NCBI RefSeq assembly: GCF_900699765.1
Contig: NZ_CAADHO010000004.1
Coordinates: forward strand, 1-64,000
Length of the DNA stretch: 64,000 nucleotides
Direction of reading: 5' to 3'
Source: Desulfoluna butyratoxydans
GTDB taxonomy: Bacteria; Desulfobacterota; Desulfobacteria; Desulfobacterales; Desulfolunaceae
Numbering within the stretch: the first letter of the stretch is position 1; every line of letters begins with the position of its first letter. The notes beneath the pieces are model-generated. The model saw nothing but the letters and a program-made list of their open reading frames with translations. It searched no databases and had not been told where the DNA came from. Made by a program: the position numbers and the translations under genes. Below are positions 1-8,023 of this stretch, in pieces.

Positions 1-107
1 GTTACAGGAAGGCTACGATGTTTTTCTTTCGTTTTAAATATGCTGGGATGCAGGGATATTGATTTTTGCTATGCAGGTTGAGGAATGATTTGCCGCGTAG
101 CGGCTTT

Positions 108-213
108 CTTGAACAATTGGCTTATGGCCGACCCCAAAAAGCTGGCCACGTCTTTCATAACTTCAGCGCCCGTTACTATTAGCTTTTTAGGTCGGCATGG
201 CCATGTGTTAAGT
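108..213 (+). repeat. attC-like imperfect palindrome 1
   Basis: Two long arms pair imperfectly: GCCGACCCCAAAAAGCT at 127-143 and AGCTTTTTAGGTCGGC at 181-196, with further ATGG/CCAT pairing outside. The right edge carries GTTAAGT at 207-213, an exact match to the integron core-site consensus GTTRRRY; the left edge has CTTGAAC at 108-114, which only resembles the complementary core. The 106-nt size fits attC sites. It lies just before the acetyltransferase gene. Folding and a covariance-model search were not possible here, so this is a hypothesis. Confidence 0.4.
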
Positions 214-234
214 CCAAAATATTAGGTATTAGCG

Positions 235-795
235 ATGAAAACTGAAAAAGATAAAATGTTGAAGGGGGAATTATATGATGCTTCTGATACTATTCTTTTA
301 GATGAGCGAAAGAAAGCTCGTGAATTGATTCACAGGCTCAACTACACTGAATATGGAAATGATTCTACATATCGAAGTATTCTAAACACTCTTTTACCAA
401 ACTCAGCGACAGACATAATTATTGAGCCTCCATTTTATTGTGACTACGGGTACAATATTTATTCTGGTAGCAAAGTCTTTTTCAATTTTAATTGTGTTTT
501 ACTGGATGTAATGCCAATTGAGATAGGATCAAATGTTCTATTTGGTCCAAATGTGCAAGTTTATACAGCAACCCATCCTGTTGATGCTATTAGGCGACGT
601 GAAGGATTTGAATCTGCAAAACCAGTTACAATTGGTGATGATTGCTGGATTGGAGGTAACGCCGTAATATTGCCAGGAGTTACGATTGGCAAACGATGCG
701 TAATTGGCTCGGGGGCCGTTGTTACCAAAAGTATTCCGTCGGATGTTACTGTGGCAGGGAATCCTGCCAAGCAAATTCATAACAACAATGCTTAA
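235..795 (+). CDS. Maltose/galactoside O-acetyltransferase-like hexapeptide-repeat protein
   Basis: The 186-residue protein has the Maa/LacA architecture: an N-terminal maltose-acetyltransferase helical region (about residues 5-60, with KMLKGELYDASD) followed by left-handed beta-helix hexapeptide repeats (about 75-180). The segment TATHPVDAIRRRE and the closing V-AGNPAK-I signature carry the catalytic histidine and acetyl-CoA-contact residues of the family. It should transfer acetyl from acetyl-CoA to a sugar hydroxyl in the cytoplasm; the substrate cannot be told. The gene is AT-richer than most of the window and sits between two attC-like palindromes, which suggests that it is a transferred cassette. 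The call to the family is firm, the sugar is not. Confidence 0.9.
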   Translation: MKTEKDKMLKGELYDASDTILLDERKKARELIHRLNYTEYGNDSTYRSILNTLLPNSATDIIIEPPFYCDYGYNIYSGSKVFFNFNCVLLDVMPIEIGSNVLFGPNVQVYTATHPVDAIRRREGFESAKPVTIGDDCWIGGNAVILPGVTIGKRCVIGSGAVVTKSIPSDVTVAGNPAKQIHNNNA

Positions 796-801
796 TATGG
801 C

Positions 802-856
802 CCTGAACTCGGACATTTATCGTGTCGCCTCGCGCCACGATAAATACCGGTTAGCT
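802..856 (+). repeat. attC-like palindrome 2
   Basis: A perfect 10-bp inverted repeat (ATTTATCGTG 815-824, CACGATAAAT 836-845, 11-nt loop) is flanked by CCTGAAC at 802-808 and GTTAGCT at 850-856; outer bases AAC-CGG/CCG-GTT also pair with one extra base. The layout (short core, bulged stem, GTTA at the right edge) resembles a minimal attC site placed directly after the acetyltransferase stop codon. Neither core fully matches the consensus. There is no T-run, so a terminator is less likely. Confidence 0.35.
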
Positions 857-909
857 TGGCGTTCTGTGCCAATAACACATAATAATCAATAAATGGAAAC
901 CGGTAATAT

Positions 910-1095
910 ATGAGCAGAAGTATTCATAAAACGGTAAAGGGTGTGTTTCGTAACAAATCGAAAGCTCAGGTTAACAAAATGATCTCTGAAGACGATCCCG
1001 ATGTTTTGGAATTGGCCCAAAAATACTCTTACAAGAGTACTGAGCGGTCAAAAAGGCAAATTGATAAGTTTCTTCGTGATCATCTCGAAGACTAA
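910..1095 (+). CDS. Small basic protein of unknown function (61 aa)
   Basis: A 61-residue, highly charged protein (many Lys, Arg, Asp, Glu) without signal peptide or membrane segment. The N-terminal half contains a run of basic residues (SIHKTVKGVFRNKSKAQ) and the C-terminal half a likely amphipathic helix (RSKRQIDKFLRDHLED). I do not recognise a family. It follows the second attC-like palindrome by about 55 bp, the spacing expected for a gene in an integron cassette, and cassette arrays often carry small unknown genes. No strong ribosome-binding site is visible (GGTAATAT just before the ATG). It could be non-coding, but its codon-phase composition looks natural. Confidence 0.5.
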   Translation: MSRSIHKTVKGVFRNKSKAQVNKMISEDDPDVLELAQKYSYKSTERSKRQIDKFLRDHLED

Positions 1096-1797
1096 AATGG
1101 AAACAGGGGACAGGTTCTCTATACTCTCTTTGTTTCCGACGCCCATGCACCTTCCATGGGCGACGTCGTTTCCAACCCCTTACCCCCACCTTTTTATCTT
1201 TTGAGTCGTTTTTTCAATCCCCCTTCGAAACCAAAAAGTGACAGGCAGATCCGTTGATCGGTTGTCGCCAGTTTTTGGCCCGGGCCTTTGGTCGGTTCGC
1301 GGTCTTCAGAAGCTGTTCTCGTTACGTTTGTCCGGCTTTTTTTCAAGTCAGGCTTTTCTTTGATAGATAGAGCGTTGTGCGAATACATAAAAAATCAAGT
1401 GGTTTACCAGTTGGTTTTGACGAAAATGATTTTGACCCACGGGTCAGTTTTGTGGTAAACATCGTTAATCAAATGTATCGATGTTTGGCTCCGGTGGGAA
1501 CGCCGTCCGGGGCGGAAAACCGGCCGGTCAATGGCAACACGCTAACGACGTCGCCGGGATTCACCGCACGGCGGTGCCGGATCATTTGGCCCGGATATTC
1601 CGTGAGAAAACGATCAGTCTATAGGACGGTATTACAGCTGGTTACGCTGAAAAAACAGGCATGTCAAAAAGGCAACATGGAATGTACTGTTTTTTGATCG
1701 ATTTTCTCTCCATTGATGACATATCCGGCTTGGGTATCGAAGATGCCACCCTTGCATCGGTGGCCACGGACAGACTGTTTATCCATATCAGGGAGGT
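1096..1797. other. Gene-poor stretch with one repeat motif and a hairpin
   Basis: Just after the 61-aa gene is GGGGACAGGTTCT (1106-1118), a copy of the dispersed motif described below. A hairpin with arms GCCCATG (1141-1147) and CATGGGC (1155-1161), extended by CGAC/GTCG across a 3-nt bulge, follows. Open frames in 1377-1697 have no ribosome-binding site and no recognisable domain, so I do not call a gene. From 1625 a frame stays open until a stop overlapping the next gene's start, which may be a decayed coding remnant. Confidence 0.5.
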
Positions 1798-3207
1798 ATG
1801 ATGAAAAAACATGCATGGTTCATGGCCTTTTTACTTTTCGCCGCAGCGGTCCTTGCAGGATGCCGCGAAGACACTGCCGTTATCTCCACCACCAACCTGC
1901 CCCTGGGGGGCACCCAGGGCAAGACCCTTCTTCTCAACACCAACGACCCCGACAACGTTGAGCCGGTTGTCCTGGATACCCCGGGGTGTGCCATGGTTTC
2001 GGTGCGCTCTGCCGATGGGAAAAAAGTCTTTATCGCCCAGCGTCGCACAGGAAACGCTGTGATCAGCGTGGTGGACGCTGACACCAAAATCGCAACGGAG
2101 CTGGCCATTGAGACACACACCCTTCAGGTGCGCCACATCTGGGACATGGTCCTTTCCGGCGACGGCGCCAAGCTTCTGGTGGGCACGCGCAACTCTGCCT
2201 TTACCAGCTGTGAGGTGGAAATCTACGACGCAGCATCTCTGTCCCGTCTGGCAAGTTTTTCCCTGAAGCGGTTCTGGGCCGACTATTACCGCATCGGCTT
2301 GAAACTGGCGGTAAACCCCGTGAGAGACGAGCTCTATGCCATGGTCAAAGGCGATGAGATCCAGGATGTCCGCATCCGGGCCCTGGGGTTTGACGGCGCA
2401 TTTCTCGGCCAAGACCTGACCATGAACGCAGACCACTGGGATTACAACTACGGCTTCGGCGTCTCTTCAAACGGCAGGCTGCTCATCGGGGTGTCCGACA
2501 AGATCTATCCCTTTGAGGCAACCGACGAAGGCCTCGTTCCTCTTCCGCCCATCGCCGGAGACGAAGATGAAGATTTCTCTTACCACGGCAAGGTCAAGGT
2601 CCTCTTTGCAGAGGATTTCAGCGTGGTTTACATCACCTCCTCCGGGGTCTATCTTCCCGGGACAACCAACCTGGGCGGTGTCTGCTCCGTGCTCAACGTC
2701 GGCAAGATCCTGGCCGGTGATCCCGATCCCTTTATCCACAGCACCGTGGACTTTATCTACGACGATTTCATCACCTGGGTGGCCGGCAACCTCAGCAGCA
2801 CCGTGGGAGATATCCTGGATCCCCTCCAGCTCTACGGAATCGCCGACGCCTGCATGGTGGGCAACACCTGCTACATGGTCATCGCTTCCGTGGCCGGTCT
2901 CGGCACGGACATGGCCGACATCACCGACGGCAAGTACATCCTCTCCGCCTTTGAAACCATGCCCCTGGGGAGCCAGGTATGGCTCGGGGGCAAGGTGCTG
3001 ACCCGTTACCCTTCAAGCCTTTCCGTCAACGGCGCAGGTGACACCCTGGTTATCACCTATCCCTGGAACAAAGCCGCGGATATCCTGAAAAAGAAGGGCT
3101 CCTGGCTTACTCCCGAGTCTACCCCCGTGGATCTGGACGCCCTGGAAGCCCTCGGCAATGAAACCTACCCGAAAACCGTGGACATGACGGCTGTGGAGCG
3201 GGATTAG
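1798..3207 (+). CDS. Exported lipoprotein with beta-propeller-like repeats
   Basis: The 469-residue protein begins with a signal peptide and lipobox LAGC (Cys22), so it should be lipid-anchored in the cell envelope. The body is rich in repeated elements of the kind SADGKKVFIAQRRTGNAVISVVD, LSGDGAKLLVGTRN and VNPVRDELYAMV, which resemble the blades of YVTN/WD-type beta-propellers; no catalytic motif is visible. The start is one of two consecutive ATGs (1798 or 1801); the purine-rich GGGAGGT ends right before 1798, so the second ATG has the better spacing. It stands alone. Function unknown; a binding or surface-display role is an inference from fold only. Confidence 0.75.
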   Translation: MMKKHAWFMAFLLFAAAVLAGCREDTAVISTTNLPLGGTQGKTLLLNTNDPDNVEPVVLDTPGCAMVSVRSADGKKVFIAQRRTGNAVISVVDADTKIATELAIETHTLQVRHIWDMVLSGDGAKLLVGTRNSAFTSCEVEIYDAASLSRLASFSLKRFWADYYRIGLKLAVNPVRDELYAMVKGDEIQDVRIRALGFDGAFLGQDLTMNADHWDYNYGFGVSSNGRLLIGVSDKIYPFEATDEGLVPLPPIAGDEDEDFSYHGKVKVLFAEDFSVVYITSSGVYLPGTTNLGGVCSVLNVGKILAGDPDPFIHSTVDFIYDDFITWVAGNLSSTVGDILDPLQLYGIADACMVGNTCYMVIASVAGLGTDMADITDGKYILSAFETMPLGSQVWLGGKVLTRYPSSLSVNGAGDTLVITYPWNKAADILKKKGSWLTPESTPVDLDALEALGNETYPKTVDMTAVERD

Positions 3208-3574
3208 GTAAATAAAGCCAACAAGAAACGCCTTCGATGGCCAACGTGGAGCAAAAAGCAAGCCTTCGGCGGGCAGGGGAGAGGGCACTCTCTGATATCA
3301 GGATACCTTTCGTTCCCAGGCTCAGTCTGGGAACGAGAAAAAGAATAAAAGCGATGCCTCCATCGGCAAGGTGCTCTACCTTGACATCAGATTACCGTTG
3401 GGGTTTGGCCCTCGCTCCTCAGGGCCAACCCCAGCGTTTTCTTCCTCCAACCGAACCGGATTCGTTTCGCACACGAGGGTGGGAAAGCCATCCTTTACAA
3501 CACACTTCGGAAGCCGTGTGCGCCATCGATTTTCGGTGAATAACGATGCGCATGTCCGCCTTTCCTTTCCCCTT
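3208..3574. repeat. Intergenic stretch with a REP-type hairpin and a diverged composite repeat
   Basis: CGTTCCCAG (3311-3319) pairs with CTGGGAACG (3327-3335), a 9-bp hairpin of the kind found as a REP element in many proteobacteria. Next, 3355-3433 is a diverged half of the MITE-like family described at 12.8 kb: a GCCTCC start, an AAGGTG-CTCTA-CCTT mini hairpin, then GGGGTTTGGCCCT pairing with AGGGCCAACCCC around the loop CGCTCCTC. No gene is supported here. Confidence 0.55.
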
Positions 3575-3747
3575 TTATTCCATCACAATACCCACCGGAG
3601 AAGCAATGCTGCGACCCCCCTTGTCCATGACATGGGGGGCATTTTCGTGGTTTTGACGTCGCTGTGACCCATGAGCTCCTGAACAACACGGATAATCACG
3701 CTGTTTTCAAGACGGTGGGCTGCAAAGGAGTGCCTGAACGTATGCGG
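3575..3747 (-). pseudogene. Integron-integrase-type tyrosine recombinase, C-terminal remnant
   Basis: On the minus strand the frame entering at 3747 reads [16 protein letters not shown], then [16 protein letters not shown], which are the box-II HxxR region and the following H/W region of tyrosine recombinases. After a frameshift near 3630 the reading continues as [16 protein letters not shown] and stops at 3575-3577. The order matches the IRTVQELLGH-YTHV-GG-SP end of integron integrases. A stop codon lies immediately upstream (3748-3750), the catalytic Tyr codon is lost at the frameshift, and nothing of the N-terminal 250 or so residues is present. It is therefore a dead fragment. Family assignment is by motif only. 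Confidence 0.7.
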
Positions 3748-3911
3748 TTAGCCTTGTTGAAATAGTCGGTTTTTATGGCAGAACAACAAGTTGTGTCTCA
3801 GGGAATATTTTTTTGTGTGCTCCAAGCTGATTTTGAGGAGTCCACATAGAAAGACAGTTCCAAGTGGACACCAATCGGCGAACCGCCCGATGGTCGATAG
3901 GGGGGCATGGG

Positions 3912-4298
3912 CTATTCGATCACTTCGATCCTGACGTTGATCACACCCGAAGCGGTGTTGCCGATATTGCTGAATGCAGAACGGGACAAGTCAATGATGC
4001 GCCCTTTGACAAAAGGCCCTCTGTCGTTGATTTTGACGATAACGCTTTTGCCGTTTTTTACGTTTGTCACTTTGACCTTTGAGCCGAATGGAAGCCTTTT
4101 ATGGGCGGCTGTCTTGGATAACTGGTTGAACCGTTCACCACTTGCTGTTTTTCTGAATTGGTACTTCATGGCATAAAAGGACGCCTTGCCGCGTTCGGTA
4201 TAGCCAATCCAGTTCGAAGGGCTTTTTCTGGGAAGGCTCGTGCAACCTACGGTGAAAGCCACGATCATACAAAAAACGAATTTATTACCTGCTTTCAA
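3912..4298 (-). CDS. RlpA-like double-psi beta-barrel lipoprotein
   Basis: The 128-residue protein has a signal peptide with lipobox TVGC (Cys19) and then a single double-psi beta-barrel domain: [27 protein letters not shown] and VKINDRGPF are the hallmark segments of the RlpA family. Family members are septal or cell-wall lytic transglycosylases acting on denuded glycan strands. This one is short: the SPOR domain that usually guides RlpA to the septum is absent. It is a solo gene on the minus strand. Whether it is enzymatically active cannot be judged from sequence alone. Confidence 0.88.
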   Translation of the reverse strand: MKAGNKFVFCMIVAFTVGCTSLPRKSPSNWIGYTERGKASFYAMKYQFRKTASGERFNQLSKTAAHKRLPFGSKVKVTNVKNGKSVIVKINDRGPFVKGRIIDLSRSAFSNIGNTASGVINVRIEVIE

Positions 4299-4609
4299 AA
4301 AAACTCTCCTTTCAGGCTGTGTCGTTTATATCTCCAATAATATCAAGCGATGCGCTTGCGGTAGATCACAATAGGAGTTCCCTTATCTATCACACTGTCC
4401 ATCTCTCCACCATGAAAAGGTGTGTGTGCTCACTCAGGTGATCAGCCCGTCTTTCGCCTGGTCGTCTCGAAAAGGGACGGGCTGGAAAGGCTCTTTTTAT
4501 CCCATAAATCTTATCCATATCCCCCAAATGGGTGATGCTTTAGCGTCGTGGGTTGAACTATAATCTGCCTTGTCAAAATGAATCTAAAAATGATGAGGAG
4601 AACCAATTA
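4299..4609. other. Intergenic stretch between divergent genes
   Basis: This stretch separates the minus-strand RlpA-like gene from the plus-strand DUF3795 gene and should hold both promoters. Around 4470-4500 is a degenerate match to the dispersed motif (AAAAGGGACGGGCT, then AAAGGCTCTTTTTATCCC). No further structure is clear. Confidence 0.4.
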
Positions 4610-5056
4610 ATGGATTACTTTCAGATGACAGCACCCTGTGGCCTTGATTGTTTTAATTGCCATTTCTATTTAGCCCGCGAAAACGAGGAGGTAAGAGCCG
4701 CTGTAGAAAAAATGTCCGAAGAATACAATGTGCCTGTTGAGATCATGCTGTGCAAAGGGTGCCGACATCACGATGGCAAGATACCATTGCAAAAGCATCT
4801 CTTCGGCGATTCGCATCGCTGTGCCGCATATGAATGCTCTAAAATCAAGGAAGTTGATTTTTGTGGAGATTGTGACGAATTTCCATGCGATAACCTGCAC
4901 CCTTATGCTGACAGGGCTGCTGAGTTACCGCACAATATGAAAGTCTTTAATTTGTGCCTGATAAACAGGATGGGGTTGGAAAACTGGGCTAAATCAAAGG
5001 CTCTTAACGTTCGTGAAACCTACTTTACTAAACCGTGGACTCTCTCTGAAAGATAA
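4610..5056 (+). CDS. Cysteine-rich DUF3795-type protein
   Basis: The start at 4610 is chosen because GAGGAG lies 10 bases upstream; it gives 148 residues. Cysteines come in clusters: APCGLDCFNC near the N-terminus, CKGCRHH and HRCAAYECSK in the middle, DFCGDCDEFPC near residue 95. This pattern is that of DUF3795 proteins, small cytoplasmic presumed metal-binding proteins common in anaerobes, whose function is not known. The next gene is a methyltransferase 75 bp downstream on the same strand, so the two may be co-transcribed. Confidence 0.8.
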   Translation: MDYFQMTAPCGLDCFNCHFYLARENEEVRAAVEKMSEEYNVPVEIMLCKGCRHHDGKIPLQKHLFGDSHRCAAYECSKIKEVDFCGDCDEFPCDNLHPYADRAAELPHNMKVFNLCLINRMGLENWAKSKALNVRETYFTKPWTLSER

Positions 5057-5130
5057 TCATATATTCGGCAATATGACCTGCTGTTGTGTCCTTAAGGTTA
5101 CGTTGTGCCTTAATGATACGAGGAGATCTC

Positions 5131-5964
5131 ATGATGGAGAACCCCGGATTGAAAGAGGCTTACAGGAACACGTTTAATGCTATTTCTGCTGGGTATGGGC
5201 ATTCGGCAATGCGGTTTTTTTCTGAGGCCCCTGATGAAGTCTCCTCTTTATTGAATATGAGGGGAGATGAGCATGTCATTGATGTGGCCACGGGCACTGG
5301 GTATGTGGCGTTTGCCCTTGCCAGGGATTTGCCGGATGGACATGTGACGGGCATAGATTTTTCAGAAGGTATGCTCGCACAGGCCATAGAAAACAAAAAT
5401 AAACTGGGGATACCGAATGTTACATTTGTTGAAATGGATATGCAGGCGATTGATTACAAGGATAATCATTTCGATGTTGCGGTGAGTTCTTTCAGTATTT
5501 TTTTTGTTGAGGATATGGCAAAACAGCTGATCCATGTAGCCAGTAAAGTTAAACCCGGAGGTGCGGTGCTTATAACAACATTTTCGGATAATGCCTTTAC
5601 ACCTCTTGTAAATGTGTTTCTCAATCGTCTTGCAAAGTACGGTATTGAAGTGTCAAGCATGGCCTGGAAAGGCGTTTCAACTGAAAAACAATGCACCACT
5701 CTTTTTAAGACCGCAGGATTGCAAAATATACACTGTGAGCAGAAAGAGTGCGGGTATTATTTAAGAGATGCCTCGGATTGGTGGTACATCATATGGAACG
5801 GGGGATTTCGCGGGTTGGTAAGTCAACTTTCCGAAAAAGATTTTTTACAATTTAAAAAAGAGCACATGGCTGAAGCAGCAGATCTTGCTTCAGATAAAGG
5901 GATCTGGCTCGACATGGGCGTGTTATACACCTCGGGTGAAAAAGGGCACAGCAACACAAGGTAA
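5131..5964 (+). CDS. SAM-dependent class I methyltransferase
   Basis: The 277-residue protein contains the Rossmann-type SAM-binding core: motif I as VIDVATGTGYVAFAL, the acidic loop in GIDFSEGML, motif II/III around FDVAVSSFSIFFVEDM and the post-motif KPGGAVLITTF. It resembles UbiE/Methyltransf_11 proteins. The C-terminal third (about 180-277) is unlike any substrate domain I can name, so the acceptor is unknown. ATG 5131 follows AGGAG by six bases and begins a protein of normal family length; an upstream frame extension to 5086 lacks such a site. Confidence 0.85.
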   Translation: MMENPGLKEAYRNTFNAISAGYGHSAMRFFSEAPDEVSSLLNMRGDEHVIDVATGTGYVAFALARDLPDGHVTGIDFSEGMLAQAIENKNKLGIPNVTFVEMDMQAIDYKDNHFDVAVSSFSIFFVEDMAKQLIHVASKVKPGGAVLITTFSDNAFTPLVNVFLNRLAKYGIEVSSMAWKGVSTEKQCTTLFKTAGLQNIHCEQKECGYYLRDASDWWYIIWNGGFRGLVSQLSEKDFLQFKKEHMAEAADLASDKGIWLDMGVLYTSGEKGHSNTR

Positions 5965-6365
5965 CCCGGGTGCATAGTTCCCTGTGTTTCTTTAGCACCG
6001 ATTGTCTGCGAGGTTCGCTCCTTCATGGTCATGAAAGCGCTGTCCACGTAAGGATCTATCGTTTTTCTTGCGTTCTATTCTTGATGGTATGCGTGTGGTG
6101 GAAGAAACAGAACCCCTTGGAGTGTTTTGCAAGCGTTTTGGTGTTCCTTTCATTGATGGGGCAACAGCTAAGGACATACGAAATGACAACAATCATCAAA
6201 AGCCTGTGGCCCACCCTCTGACCAAATCCCCCGACGAACAAACGATTCCGCAACATCCGTCCTATCCGGTTCTTTTAATCCCTTGACACGTTCTGTGGTG
6301 TTCGCAGCTTTCTCAAGTCGACCTGCTGCTTTTTCCCAGGCCTGGAATATGGTTCAAAAAATAAT
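5965..6365. other. Gene-free stretch
   Basis: Short open frames exist on both strands here but none has a ribosome-binding site, a recognisable domain or a natural length. I see no convincing gene or repeat. Confidence 0.4.
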
Positions 6366-6394
6366 TTGACATCTAACTATCAGTCGTCTAATTA
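6366..6394 (+). promoter_or_regulatory. Sigma-70-like promoter of the efflux operon
   Basis: TTGACA at 6366-6371, a 17-base spacer and TAATTA at 6389-6394. The spacer is AT-rich (TCTAACTATCAGTCGTC) and could be an operator for the MarR-type regulator encoded at the end of the operon; that link is inference. The implied leader to the first gene is about 365 bases. Confidence 0.5.
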
Positions 6395-6634
6395 AGTTCT
6401 CCGTGATGTTTAAGCGACCCTGAAGGCAATGCTTGAACACTGATCTAATGGCCCTTTATCATACATTATGTCTTCGGGATTGGTTGGTGAAGGGCCTGGT
6501 TGAAGAGCACAACACAGATCGATTACAGGTGGTTCAACACAAGGGGGCAACTCTTTGGCTGCAACCGTCATTTAGGTGCCGCCCATTGATTTCGAAAGGC
6601 CCGAACACCCTTTCGGAGGATAAATCTCCAGCTC

Positions 6635-6669
6635 AAGCAGGAAGGGCATTGTCAATGCCCTTCCTGCTT
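6635..6669. promoter_or_regulatory. 17-bp perfect hairpin in the efflux operon leader
   Basis: AAGCAGGAAGGGCATTG (6635-6651) and its exact complement (6653-6669) enclose a single base. No U-run follows, so it is not a standard intrinsic terminator. It stands between the predicted promoter and the DUF1656 gene, where it could act as attenuator, processing site or as a repeat remnant. Confidence 0.5.
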
Positions 6670-6765
6670 TGAACTACAGGGGCAGGTTATGCTTCTTTTT
6701 CGAGGTGTTAGAATGAAAACCCAGTGCCTTGCAAGGCACCTGAACCCATATGAGGAGTTTAAACC

Positions 6766-6978
6766 ATGCCAGTTCCATTTATGGAGATCCCCTTTTGCGG
6801 CCTTTACTTTCCCCCGCTTCTTCCCATTGTCACCGGTGGTCTTGCCGGGGCGATGGTAACACGCCGTGTCTTAGAGGCATGCAACCTGATGCAGCGATTC
6901 TGCCATCCGATGCTTGTGGTAACGGCCCTGGCAGCAGGATACAGCGCTTTGTTGACCCTTATCACCACAACACCGTAA
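6766..6978 (+). CDS. DUF1656/AaeX-like small inner-membrane protein
   Basis: The 70-residue product has two hydrophobic segments (about 12-33 and 44-66) and the IPF-G--FPPLLP opening typical of DUF1656 proteins, which sit at the head of operons encoding aromatic-acid or drug efflux pumps of the AaeXAB kind. The ribosome-binding site ATGAGGAG is about 10 bases before the ATG. It is followed after 11 bp by the HlyD-family adaptor, then by the FUSC pump component, so the gene is clearly part of that transporter. The role of AaeX-type proteins in transport is not established. Confidence 0.75.
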   Translation: MPVPFMEIPFCGLYFPPLLPIVTGGLAGAMVTRRVLEACNLMQRFCHPMLVVTALAAGYSALLTLITTTP

Positions 6979-6989
6979 GGAAAGAGTGC

Positions 6990-8003
6990 ATGAAGTTACA
7001 AAAAAACAGCGTTCATCGGCTGCTCGCAACCGGTGGATTGATTCTTGTGTCAGGGTTTCTCATGCTGACGGCGTATCGCAGATATGAGCTTCGACCATGG
7101 ACCCGCCATGGTCTTGTGGAAGCAGATATCGTAGCCTTGGCGCCCCAGGTCAACGGCAAGATTTCTGAAGTAAAGGTTACCGACAACGCAAAGGTCCGTA
7201 ATGGCGACGTACTCTTTCGAATTGACGCAAGGCCATATGTCCTGGCCCGGGACAGTGCTGCATCCGCCCTTCGGAAGGCACGGCAGGAGGTGGCAACCCT
7301 GAGGGCCACAGTGGACATTGCCACGGCCCGGGTTAAATCGGCCGAGGCAACATACGTTAATACCAAACGGAACAAGGAGCGGTACGAGTTTCTCTTGAAG
7401 CATAACAGCATCAGTCAGAAGAGCCTGGATGATGCGGTGATGGCCTTTGACGAATCTTCCTCTGCACTTGATGCCTCACGGGCCGCACTGAAGGAAGCAA
7501 AAATGCGGCTTGGGGCCACAGGGGAGGACAACGTGCTCATCGAAAGCGCTCGCCTTCGCCTTGAGAGGGCTGAATTAGACCTCTCTTATACAGAAGTCCG
7601 CTCTCCGGTGAACGGGCATGTTGTCAACGTAAGGATCAACCCCGGGGACTACGCGGTGACAGGTCAGCCTGTGATGGCGGTTGTGGATGACCAGAGTATC
7701 CATGTGATGGCAGCATTTAAAGAAACCCAGCTGGAATCCATCCGCATGGGGAGTCCTGCTACGGTGTCTCTTATGACCATGCCCGATACCCCGTTACAGG
7801 GCCAGGTCAAGAGCATTGGCTGTGCCATCTCACCAAGTGAGTTTTCTGCCTCAGCAGGACTCGTTCCCAGCCTTCCTGCTGTATTTGACTGGGTCCGCCT
7901 GGCCCAGAGGGTGCCCGTGGAGATAACTTTTTCATCAACAATCAAGGACCTGAGGGTTATTCCCGGTACCACGGCATCTGTGGCCATCAGCAGCGGATCC
8001 TGA
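6990..8003 (+). CDS. HlyD/EmrA-family periplasmic adaptor of an efflux pump
   Basis: The 337-residue protein has one N-terminal membrane anchor (about 12-30) and the adaptor layout: biotinyl-lipoyl-like half (APQVNGKISEVKVTDNAKVRNGDVL), a helical hairpin (about 85-190), the second lipoyl half (YTEVRSPVNGHVVNVRINPGD) and a beta-barrel domain (IHVMAAFKETQL). Adaptors of this family link the inner-membrane pump to an outer-membrane channel. The start at 6990 follows AAGGA and lies 11 bp after the DUF1656 gene. No outer-membrane factor gene is in the operon, so a TolC-like partner encoded elsewhere is expected. Confidence 0.9.
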   Translation: MKLQKNSVHRLLATGGLILVSGFLMLTAYRRYELRPWTRHGLVEADIVALAPQVNGKISEVKVTDNAKVRNGDVLFRIDARPYVLARDSAASALRKARQEVATLRATVDIATARVKSAEATYVNTKRNKERYEFLLKHNSISQKSLDDAVMAFDESSSALDASRAALKEAKMRLGATGEDNVLIESARLRLERAELDLSYTEVRSPVNGHVVNVRINPGDYAVTGQPVMAVVDDQSIHVMAAFKETQLESIRMGSPATVSLMTMPDTPLQGQVKSIGCAISPSEFSASAGLVPSLPAVFDWVRLAQRVPVEITFSSTIKDLRVIPGTTASVAISSGS

Positions 8004-8023
8004 TACAGGGCAAGGAGAGCAAC

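Noticed and set aside
1377..1697. Open frame of 106 codons on the plus strand
   Set aside because: No ribosome-binding site, no recognisable domain, and it crosses low-conservation intergenic sequence.
6089..6286. Open frame with protein-like composition downstream of the methyltransferase
   Set aside because: No ribosome-binding site or family resemblance; too weak to call even as a pseudogene.
6433..6672. Open frame of 79 codons in the efflux operon leader
   Set aside because: Its end runs through the 17-bp hairpin and no start signal is present; it is probably non-coding leader.
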